Assembly (NCBI GenBank): GCA_030248215.1
Contig: JASANG010003204.1
Span: 62,001-126,000, forward strand
Source of the DNA: Enoplolaimus lenunculus
Taxonomy: Eukaryota > Nematoda > Enoplea > Enoplida > Thoracostomopsidae
Direction of reading: 5' to 3'
Length of the DNA stretch: 64,000 nt
Positions 36,225-46,481 of the stretch are shown here, one piece after another; position 1 is the stretch's first letter; every line of letters begins with the position of its first letter. The notes below the pieces were generated by a model that was given only the letters and a program-made list of their open reading frames with translations, made no database searches and was not told the origin of the DNA. The position numbers and the translations under genes are program-made.

Positions 36225-38697
36225 ATGTTAATACGAATGTGGCAAGTAGCGGTTTGCGTTTGCATTGCATATTTTGGTAAGTTTTCAAGAACGTGAGTCA
36301 ATTATGTATAATTCTGCAATGGTGAACGTAAGGGTGAGAAGGGCTCGAACTAACCACCTACAGAAATATGTACTTATACAGATAGAGTGGGGTTAAACCT
36401 TAACAGCCTTGTCTAACCGAATCTTGTGGTCAGGGGCATGATATTTATATGCTTACAATTTAAATTTCAGCTCAGGAAACGGAAGCTCAAAATTTAAACG
36501 ATCCGCTGTTTCAATACATTCCTGGGCGACTAGGTAACCGCAACATTTACTGGTGTCCATCGGGATATGGTGAGTTTCTGAAATTGGGAAGTGTCCGGCT
36601 GCATTGTCTATTGATTCTTGTATGTACAAAACTGCTGAAAGGATGTACTTGCAATCTTTCAAGTCTTTTATATACAGGCGCTCTGCAGACATTGCGAATG
36701 ACTGCTTTAGTGTTTTTTGGCGTTTAGCTGGTTGGGACGGCCCCTCACAAGACCAAAGTCCTCTCAACTAATACCCCCAGCTTCAGCCCCCCGCTCGAAA
36801 AATCCACCTTTTCTGGGTTCGCAATTTCATCTGAAAATTGTGGGACGGATGAGTAGTGCCAATTTAATAGTGAATGTGCTTCTCATTCGCGCAAATATGC
36901 CAGTGGCAGGGTGCAACCGGAATTGCAATTTTCCGAAACCTGAACCGGAATTTGAAAAAATACCTGAATCGGAACCGGAAAGAGAAAATACATGCCACCG
37001 AAAAATTCATTTTAATTTTTTTACAATATTATTGGTGAAATAACCCTTAGTTGGAGATAAGTATTCCTATTCACTTTATCTGCTGTATTTTTAATTTTCA
37101 CAATCTACGGAAGCGCAATCTACCTTCGATAGTTTATTTTCGGTGATTGTAAAGGTTTACATACTATACGAATGAAATTACTTAATTTTTATTCTTACTT
37201 TTTGGAAAAATATCTTAATTTTCACAGACCAAAATTTAATACCGGAATTTTTAATTCCGGAAAAAATTTCGGTTGCACCCTGATCAGTGGCAATGCTTAT
37301 CAGTTACTTTTGCGAACATTTTGCTCAAAAAATTAAAACATTTGCAAAAAACGCAATTTTTGTCCCCCGTTGGTCTAACCCGGGGGCACCTCAGGAAAAG
37401 CCCCCCCAACGCTCGAGATGGGGCTAGCGAAATGTCATGTTTTATTGCTTTCAAATATCAACAAGGTAATTAACAGATTGCTTTGTTGAACTTTAGGTTA
37501 CTTAGCGTTTTGTCCGCAACCGACAGATTGGGACAATTACAATTGGTGTTGTAACTGGCCATACATGGGTACTTGGAAGCCGTCGTGCTGCCCATTTGCG
37601 ATTCCGTAAGTAAACTTTAGTTGCTCGTGTTAACTGATGGCCTCACCACTTGGAGTGCCTAAGGGTCGATGTGTCGTTGCTTCTAGCGGGATTTGTCTGG
37701 TCTCGACTCGCTTGTTTGAGTTTCGGTATTTTGCAAATCGAGATTAAAGAAGTGAAAGAGCGATAAACAATTAATGCTATTACCTTAGCTGGTTTGAATT
37801 GAAAAAATCACTTAAAATGGTCGGCATTTTACTTCAGTTTAATATCTTTGATCAAAGTCAAAGATTGTTTGGTTTATAGTGCTATCAGTTTCGCTTGTTG
37901 ATGTATATCGGTGCGTCTAATCAGGGAAACTGTTGTCTTTGTGTTTGTGTTTGCAAAAATAATTGAAGCCGTCCTCATAAAATTATATATAACCTTTTGT
38001 GGTTGTTTTTCGCACGAACAAGCGCTTAGTTTTGAGGGATGTGCCGATACCAAAATTTTTGCCGATACCGATGCCGATTCCAACTTTACTACACCATGCT
38101 TAACAAACAGATAATATACTACATTACATCATTATATGAAGACTTAACCCTAACAATCATTAACGATTAATAATTTATAAGAACGGTTCATTTCAATTAA
38201 TTTTTTCAAACACAAACGCAAAAGCGATAACTGTTTTCCTGACCAGACACACTGATATGCGCCCAGAAATGAACCTGACAGTATTCCAACTTACTGTTAT
38301 ATGTGCAAAAATGACCGGCGATGCCGATGCCGATTAATCGGCACATCCCTATTAGAAATAATATATTTTGAAAATTTTAATTTTTTAGTGATGGCCAAAA
38401 ATTGACGGAGACCGAGACTTTTGATGGTCGATCGTCGATCTCGGTATTTCTGTCTAGGTCTCGGTTTTTAACCGATGCCATCCATCTCTGAAAATAATAA
38501 GAACTTTTTGGATAAGACTAGTTTAGTTTTGCTGTCTTCGCTTTTGCAATGTTTTCACCAGTGTTTTTTGTTATTTCAGCACCGGAGCTGTGGTCGGTGT
38601 TATTATTGCTGCGATTATTTTACTTGCAATCATTGTTGGCCTTTCGTGTTGGTGCTGTTATTGTTGCCCGTTGTATAAGCAACTGTATGAATATTAA
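36225..38697 (+). CDS. Small Cys-rich single-pass membrane protein
   Basis: Exons 36225-36276, 36471-36569, 37497-37605 and 38580-38697, all GT-AG with matching phases, give 125 residues. Residues 1-22 look like a signal peptide (MLIRMWQVAVCVCIAYF then AQETEAQ). The ectodomain (23-87) has seven Cys: NIYWCPSGYGYLAFCPQP, NWCCNWPYMG and KPSCCPFAIP. A strong helix follows (VVGVIIAAIILLAIIVGL), then a Cys cluster SCWCCYCCPLY, a likely palmitoylation site, and the short tail KQLYEY. The plan (signal, CC-rich stem, one helix, juxtamembrane Cys) resembles Shisa/VOPP1/CYYR1-like small membrane proteins, but I cannot place it in a family. Introns 2 and 3 carry transposon relics. Start chosen as the first Met with a signal peptide; a second Met is four codons on. 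Confidence 0.75.
36907..37282. mobile_element. hAT-type MITE of the CAGGGTGCAACCGGAATT family
   Basis: A 376-bp element in intron 2 of the small membrane-protein gene, from CAGGGTGCAACCGGAATTGC to TTTCGGTTGCACCCTG. Flanking 8-mers GCCAGTGG and ATCAGTGG agree at six positions. Inner words are CCGAAACC, CCGGAATT and ACCGGAA. Confidence 0.85.
37664..38489. mobile_element. Old GTCTCGG-family element with a nested insertion
   Basis: A diverged relative of 1534-2160 in intron 3 of the small membrane-protein gene: GTCTCGACTCGC words on the left and GACGGAGACCGAGAC, AACCGATGCCATCC on the right. A CCGATGCCGAT element is nested within it at about 38034-38351. Confidence 0.55.
38034..38351. mobile_element. 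MITE of the CCGATGCCGAT word family
   Basis: Starts AGGGATGTGCCGATACC and ends ATTAATCGGCACATCCCT. The ends are built from CCGATACCGATGCCGAT words. About 318 bp, nested in the older element above. Relatives: 39146-39480 and 41587-41982. Confidence 0.75.
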
Positions 38698-40804
38698 AGG
38701 CAACCGCTAACGGCATTGTGTTGCGTGGAGCCGTATTTTTGGTAATTTCTGAAAGGACAGCTGGAAGCTTTTGCATTATCAGATATTTTTAAATGTTGTG
38801 AACAGAATTATTGAACTTAAGTTGTTGCGACTTCTGCCGGCATGGCGTGGTTGGAGTTTGTGGCTACAGAGGGCGGTGCAAAGTTGATTTGATCGCAAGT
38901 TGTTGGAGTTGTTTATCAGCTGGGCTGCGTGTGTAGTGTTATCACCGATGGGATATAATAACGGCTTTTGCGTGTAAAAGCGACTTCATACCTTTGTCTG
39001 GTATCAACTAAACGTATTCTCAAATTAGAATAATATGTTATAGAACGGGTACAGTTAACATTATAAGGTTTCATGTTAAAGTTCAGTTTTTCAAGCTAAT
39101 GAAATGTATAATGTAGGGTGCCAAAGTTGGTGTTTAAACTTTAGCATTTGTTATGGCTGTGCCGATTAATCGGCATCGGTTATAATCGGCGCTTTTCGTG
39201 AGTATTGGCGTCGGCACTGCAGAAAGATTGCCGATTCTTTGCCGATACTTTTGGCACATAACAATCAATTGGAATGTTATCAATTTCATTTCTGGGCGCA
39301 TATCATTGTATCTGGTCAGGGAAACTGAGCTCTCTCTTGCGCTTGTGTTTGAACAAAAAATTAATTGAAATGAGCCGTTCTTGTACAATTATTTTCGTTT
39401 ATGATGGTAAGGGTTTAAATCTTCACACATAAATGTCAAAATAAGAATAGGGATTGTCATCGGCAAAAATTTTAGTGTCTGTCTGAGTCCGCTAAGGACC
39501 GTCGTTGTGGTTTTGTGTTGAGGATTTATTTGAGAATACGTTACTTGGATTTTGAAGAAGTTTGTTTTGGTTGTGATTTTATGTATGAATACATTTCAGT
39601 TTGCAACGATATATATCGAGTATTTTAATGTTTTCATGAAATTTTTGGTATGTGTGTGCCGCGTGTGCATAGAAGAACTCGTGAAAAATAAGTTGTAAGC
39701 CCTGAGCGTTCGTTTAGATTAATACAAACTTAGAATACTTAAATTGTCTCTTAGGCTTAGGCTTGCAGGTTTTGTTTGGGTCCTGTTCTATAAAGGTAAT
39801 AAATTCTGTTCTCTTACTAGATCATATATTCTTTTAAGCTAAAACATTGCTAAAGACTAAAGAAAGATCATGTTTTAGTTCGCGTCTGTGAAGACTACCT
39901 CGGTGTGAGGTTCACGTAAAGTTCACGGTCGATCTAATGCTTTGGCATGAAATGAGTTATTTCAAACCATCTGAAGCTTTGGGTTCAAATCTAAAATGGG
40001 TACATAATAATGCGTAATCTCGAGCAGCAACGAGTTTATTTACAACAGTTGAAATACAAAGATAATGAAAAAAATTACTGTGGACCTTGATGACGATGAA
40101 TGTTTTGAATTGCCCGTTGAAAGTAATTTTTTAATTTATATTTCTGGAATTAAGGCATTTGAAAAAGTAGACAGATATATATACCTTTTTTGTCTATGTG
40201 AAAGTATAACATATAGACGTTGTTTGTGAAGAAACCACTGTTTGTTTACAATATCTGTACTGCCTTACTTATTTATGGTTGTGAAATTTTTGTCTGTATG
40301 TGCTGTTTTTAGTGTTTGTTTTTTTTATTTTGCAGTTTTTTTCTGCGGTGCGTTGACCCCAATTTTGTTACTTATATTATGCCTTAGCCTAAGCCTAAGC
40401 CATATGCCTAAGCCTAAGCCATATGCCGAAGCCTAAGCGATATGCGTAAGCCTAAGCGATATGCCTACGCCTATATGATTCTGGAAGAACTTTTATCCAA
40501 CGGCTATTTGGTTGAATTTGGACGCCTGCATAGTGATTTGCACTTACAAAACGGCACAGAAACTTATGTTTTGTTTTTCTCGATCTGTGTAATATATTAT
40601 GTGAAGTTTAGTTCTTCGTTTAGTTAATAATGTGCTCTGCATAATATAACCCTGTCAGTTTCCGTCCAATTGATCTGTTTCGTCCATATTTATGCTTATT
40701 TTTACGTTGTGTTTTATGTATTGCGTAATGTATATTGCTTTGTTTTTTTACATATCAATTATTTTGTATTTTTATTATTTTCACTGTATCATTTCTGAGG
40801 CCTG

Positions 40805-41112
40805 AGCCAGTATTCTCAAAAGTGTGTAGCATCTATCACCAGTTGGCGATAGGTGCTGTAACTTTGGAGCCAGCACATGGTGAGTTTCAAAATTCTGCAC
40901 ATAGTTTCGCGTTTGATTTGCCTCGACATTTCGAACGCACATTGCGGCATCGGGATTTCTCGGTGCTTCGCCTGTCTGAGGGTCGTTATACAGCAGTTAC
41001 TGGATTTTGCCCTACTTCTGTACCAATTTTGAGATCTGCAACTGCAGATGTTCGTCAGTTTTAGAACCTATGGCTAATTGATGATAGGTGCTATACGCAT
41101 TTGAGAATACAT
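40805..41112. mobile_element. Inverted-repeat element, GTATTCTCAAA family
   Basis: Starts CAGTATTCTCAAAAGTGTGT and ends ATACGCATTTGAGAATACAT; the inverted ends extend into TATCACCAGTTGGCGATAGG on the left and its degraded complement on the right. About 308 bp. Relatives: 43088-43925 (interrupted), 54533-54766 and a fragment at 16160. Confidence 0.7.
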
Positions 41113-41122
41113 ATGGGCCGAG

Positions 41123-41123
<1 letters not shown>

Positions 41124-41192
<69 letters not shown>

Positions 41193-41206
41193 TTATTATT
41201 ATTATC
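41124..41206. repeat. TTA trinucleotide microsatellite
   Basis: About 27 TTA units with one C interruption near the end, immediately beyond the right end of the GTATTCTCAAA element. It produces meaningless poly-Asn and poly-Leu frames. Confidence 0.95.
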
Positions 41207-43296
41207 GAATTCCACTTCTACATATGAACATAGAAAATGGAATTTGAACAAGTTTCGTGATCGATGGGTTCGTATCGAAGAAAGCCGACGTTTGTTTGAT
41301 TACAGTTGATGAAATGAACGTTGTTCGGTAACCTGATGCCTCCGTTTATATTTGGCAAATTTTTTAAGATATTAGCAAAGTATAATGTGAATATGTGTGA
41401 TTTTGTAATGTGGTCGGTCTGAATGAATTCTAGTAGTTGCGGTGCAGCATTTGGATCGACGGCGTTGTTTTTTTACGGACACTAAATTTATGTTATATAA
41501 TGTAGGTGTATATTTTCGGTTATACCAAACCGCAGGTGCGGTACCTGCTTTGAAGTGTATTATACAATTTTTGTTCTCAATCAATTACGGATGTGCCGAT
41601 CAATCGGCATCGGTAATAATCGGCACTTTGGGTGAGTGCCGGTATCGGCAATAATCGGCACTTTTGGTGAGTGTCGGCGTCGGCACTGCACGAAATTGCC
41701 GATACTTTCTGCACATAACAATCAGTCGGGATGCTATCAATTTCATTTCTGGGCGCATACCAGTGTGTCTGTTCAGGAAAATTGTTATCTCTCTCTCTTG
41801 CGTTTGTGTTTGAAAAAATTAATTGAAATTAACCGTTCTTATAAAAATTAAAATGGTTTGAAATGGTTAGGGTTTAAGTCTTCATATAATAATGTAATGT
41901 AGTATGCTATTTGTTTATTAAACATGGTGTACTAAATTTGGAATCGGCATCGGCAAAAATTTTGGTATCGGCACATTTTTTACAATGCTGTTGTGTCAAA
42001 AGGGTTCATTAGTTAACCAATATAATATTCGCATATGATTTTAACCATATCAGTGTGTGTTGTGGCCAAATTTTTCGGATTGTTGTTTTTCGTTTGATGT
42101 ATATATATACTTTTTGTATTGTCTTTTTAATATGCTTCTGTGTATTTTTATAATGTATATATTTATGTTTTTTGTTATGCTGCATATTTACTTCGTTGGG
42201 GATTTCTGTTCTGGCCAGTTGACAAAATTTCCGGCTCCGTTTTAGTATACTTATTACAAAATGTTATTATCTTATCCAAGTGGTTGCTTTCCAAATTAAA
42301 ATTTTATACTTGAATTAAACATAAAATTGGCGTGGCGTTAATGCTTGCTCGGTTTGTTTGTGAGGGCCTGCTGCAATATATAAAGATAAAATCAACATTG
42401 TAACTGTGTTTGTTCTGCAAAATTTTGGTTAATTTTAGGACCAAGTTCGGGTTTATGTTATGAAAAATTCCGGATCTGCGCTTTGACTTTGCAAACTTCC
42501 AGGTCCTGAAGTTTTTTAAATGTAGCAACTTCGGTGGTTCCGATTCCGGTATAAATATGCTGTTCCGATTCCGGTATAATCCAGTTCCGCTTTGCACCCA
42601 GATAAATATACGTAAAATAAAGTATAGTTGTTTGAATGCATATTTTGTCTAAACTTGAGGCTTTCTATAACAAATTTTGTTTACATATTTTAATAATATT
42701 TTTATCTTTGTAAACGGCAAAATTACGGACGGTAAAGATAACGTTTACTGACAAAGAGATACACGACAGTGTTGTTATGCAAGATGCACCATGCGCATTA
42801 CCGATGTTAGTGCAGTGAACGCAGTGAAAATGCAATTATATGAAATGTGCAGTATATACAACACCGTGTTTTTTGTGTGTATTTATAGCGTGGATTGTTT
42901 TGTTTACAACGCTGTGTAGTGTGTATAATGTTTGTGTGTGTTTGTTGTTGTTTGTTGGGTTGCAAACTCGGTGTGGTTGTGTGAATTTTTTGACGAGAGA
43001 GGGGGGTTGATGCTCATAGGCAGTGTTAAATTTGAAGGGTGGCTGGCGGTAAAGATAAAGGTAAAAAGGTGTGTGTATACAGTAAAACTTGCCCGTATTC
43101 TAAAATGTGTCTCATACCTTTCGCAAGTTAAAAAATAACTTTGAACCAGTGAAAGGTGAGGTTCGAAATTAAGCCCTTCTGGCGTCTTTGATTTGCCTTA
43201 CTTTTGTGCTATCATTGCACGGGGCGAACGACCCTTTAATCCGAAGTATTCTGTATATACGTGGTCTTTGTTGTTGTTGTTAATTTCTTGGAAAGG

Positions 43297-43373
43297 TTTG
43301 ACTACACGAGAAATCGAACCTCGGACGTCTCGCTTGCGAGTCAAACGACCAACCCATTACTCCGCATGGCCGA
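43297..43373 (-). repeat. tRNA-like sequence, probable SINE head
   Basis: On the minus strand it reads GGCCATGCGGAGTAATGGGT then GAGGTTCGATTTC, a fair A box and B box 40 bp apart. The acceptor ends do not pair well, so it is a tRNA-derived repeat rather than a gene. It lies inside a larger GTATTCTCAAA-family element. Confidence 0.5.
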
Positions 43374-43528
43374 TATTATTGTTTTCTCCAGTGTTGTATG
43401 TGTACTTGTGAGCGAGTGTCTTAACCTGACATACACAATGGTGTAATGCACATACACATTTACGCTACGTATACCAACATGTACCAATTTTGAGAACCGC
43501 AATTGCATGAGTTTGTCAGTCTGAGAAC

Positions 43529-43876
43529 CAGGATACAACCGGAGGTCTGCCTCCGGCTCCGGCAGACAAATCGGCCTCCGGTTCCGGTAGAATTTTTCCG
43601 AAGGTTCTGACAATTTCGGTAGTAAAATTTTTTTCATAATTTAGCAAACTTTATCTGTTTCGTGTGTTTCGCTTTACTTTTGTCACAATTTTCAGAAAAA
43701 AATTTCCGAAATTTTCCAGAAAATTAACGTAAAACAAAACAACTGAACAACATATTGCAGATATTAGCTAAAATTAACTAATTAACTATCATTTTTACTA
43801 ATTTCGTCTCACCGCCGGCTCCGGCAAGTTTCGTTGATCTCCGGCTCCGGTATTTTGTACCTCCGGTTGCACCCTG
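43529..43876. mobile_element. hAT-type MITE, CAGGRTRCAACCGGAGG family, with target repeats
   Basis: A 348-bp element from CAGGATACAACCGGAGGTCT to CCTCCGGTTGCACCCTG. It is flanked by a perfect 8-bp repeat CTGAGAAC (43521-43528 and 43877-43884). The inside is dense in CTCCGGC and TTCCGG words. It inserted into a GTATTCTCAAA-family element, which resumes directly after the second target repeat. Confidence 0.93.
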
Positions 43877-45309
43877 CTGAGAACCTATTGCAAGCTGACG
43901 ATAAGTGCTATAAGCATTTGAGAGTATTGTCCCTTGAGTTACATACGTATATTATATCTACAGTAAAATGTGTTAGTAAATAAAAACAGTAAATGTGGAT
44001 TTTTGGTTATTTTGCTGAGATTGAAATTTGAATGGCCAAAATGTATAGAAATTTAACTCTGTATCCGGTACTCTCCATACCGTTGAAATTTATTGCAACA
44101 CGCAAAATTCGCTAAGATGTAAGGAATGTAATAATTGTTGCGTTTTGTGCATAATTTTTGTTGTTGTTGTTGTATGTTATTATGTATATAACTGCGCTTT
44201 GACAATGACAATAATGTCCGTTTTATAGTAATATTTTTCGTATATCTATACAGTGCGGTTGAGTCAGGGTCGCAAATACGGCCAGGCGACGGGGTGAACC
44301 GCAGCGTCCTTGGCGAACATCATCGCTCACCGTCAGCGACAATTTCAGCGATAGCATTCAAATTAACTTTGTGGTAGGGAATAATTGTGTTTGGCACTTT
44401 TTGCAATTCTGTATGCCTATCCCCTTCGCTAACAATTCCTGATTGGTGTGCGTTATGTTTAGTGCGACAGTAATTATGTGAATAAGAAGCGGACTGCAGT
44501 TGTTTCTTGGGTTTTGAAGTCCAAAGTTGATTGTTAAAAGTTTAAAATTTTTGCATTGTGGACCGTATATGAAAATATAAATATTGACGATGGCTGTTGT
44601 GTAATGATCGGTGATCAATAGTAAACGACGTTGTGGGTATCACGGGCTTTGGGAGTCATGTAAATTCGTGGCAGCGCTGTGTTTGCTTAAAATAGTTCTG
44701 TCGGAACGCTACTGCTGAGTGCGACCGGATATAAAGTAACCGGATCCGGATAATGAATTTTTACTGGAATCGGAGTTGTCATGTTAGTTTGTTCATGCGT
44801 GCTGGAGATATTTGAGTAGCGTATAAGTTAGTATATGTTTACTGAATTAAATCAAATTGTCAACGTGGATTATTTATTTTACTCCAGTGTGTGAGTTTGT
44901 TGACTTGGCCGGATATGTAATCGCAGCCAGATATTAAATATGACCACTGGTCATCCGGTTTTATGGTATTTGGCACTGCAACCGTAAATATTCGGTTGAT
45001 TTATACTGGATACGGATGTCATTTTTTGCGCGGTATTTCCTGGATCCGAATGTCGTTATAACCCTAGCAGTGAGCATTATGTTGATAATTGTGTATTCGG
45101 GTTCTCAGTTGTGGTTTTGTTGCAAACGCAATTTCTGGTTCTACATGCTTGGGTTACGGTGGAAACTGGACCGGTCCCATAAAATATTAATATACTTAAG
45201 CTTTGTGCACTGCACTAACTATAGCAGCAGGTGAAAGTGAAATGCAGCTTAAATCGTGAAGTTCGATATGCGAGCATCAAGAGCCCCAAAATATTGCTTT
45301 GAACGTACG

Positions 45310-45508
45310 TACATTGCAGAAAGTGGTGAGTCAAATTGACTCGCTTCGAAATAGGCTTTTCGGGACTACGCAAATTGAGTCAAAATTCGACACCACCAGA
45401 GTCAAACATGCGACCCGGTGAGTTGAATTTGATTCAGTGTGTGTAGTCCAGAGTAGAGCGTATTTCGGAGAGAGTCAATTTAACTAACCATTTTTTGCAG
45501 TGTAGGAA
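45310..45508. mobile_element. Long-inverted-repeat element, ACATTGCA family
   Basis: About 199 bp whose two halves are imperfect inverted copies for some 75 bp each. It starts TACATTGCAGAAAGTGGTGA and ends CCATTTTTTGCAGTGTA. GAGTCAAATTGACTC-type words recur throughout. Most of its length could fold into one hairpin. Confidence 0.75.
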
Positions 45509-46481
45509 CACTAGTAATTCGTTGATTTGAGTTAGATTTACAGCGGCGTGAGAAGTTTATCCAAACTGCACAAAATTGTTCAATTATAATTGCAATGCAA
45601 TTTTTAAGCAAGAATGTCGCTCATGAGTGATTTAAGTGCGATTTCCTTCTATACATATGGGTCCATGTATAGAACAGGGCCGGAACAGTAGTATAGGCAT
45701 ATTCCTAAGCCTAAACCTAGGCGTAAGCATGAGACTATGCCTAATACTAAACAGAAAGTCAGTCTAAAGCTTAAACAGACTATTACAGCCCTGTCGGAAA
45801 ACGATCCGGGCCTACATATGTATTGAAATGATTTGCCGTTGTATTGTGCCTTTCGTTGCTTGTCTCATTTACATTTCAGTAAATTTTTTTACACTTCTGA
45901 ATGTTGATCTTCCTCTGGGCTGATAAATAAAGCATGATTATACACAAGATTGCTGTTGATTGCTGTTTTCAAACTGAGTAGTGAGACTCAGATTCCAAAG
46001 ATCGGGGCGTAATTGGCCGTTTCACGTTTTTGCTCGGTATTGAAGGATCAACAAGGTAAGTTGAAAATTTTCAGCACATGCGGAAGGTTGTAATTTTTAA
46101 TGGTCATCAGGTTTTCTGGCTGGAGCTTGTTAAAACTCAGTTTGTGACCAATGTTACTTATGGGGCGTAACAGTAGATCAAGCGTATTCCTAAACCTAAG
46201 CGTTGCAAAAATGTGTTCCTAAAAGCCAGAGCTAGAGACAATTGTCGTTAAACTCTGCTCGATTTAGACCTGAAATATTTCGCGCGTTTCCCAAATCGTT
46301 AACAAATTGCTGGGACTGTTACTTTTGACTTGTGACTTCAATGGACGAATGTGATAGGACTAAACAACATTCGGCTATCACAAAGATGCGTATAAATAGA
46401 ATGGTTAAATATATTGTTCATGCTACGCTACTTATAACGTGAATCCTGCATTAGGCGCTACTTGATCTACAACTATAAAAC

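Larger units (their letters stand above)
38698..46481. other. Gene-poor 7.8-kb interval full of short transposons
   Basis: Between the small membrane-protein gene and the homocysteine methyltransferase gene I find no gene. It holds CCGATG-family elements (39146-39480, 41587-41982), CCTAAG word arrays (40380-40470, 45700-45770), elements of the GTATTCTCAAA family, a TTA microsatellite, a tRNA-like repeat, an ACCGGAGG element with perfect target repeats, and an ACATTGCA element. The open frames here are from repeats. Confidence 0.6.

Noticed and set aside
41012-41309. Poly-Asn and poly-Leu open frames
   Set aside because: They are translations of the TTA microsatellite.
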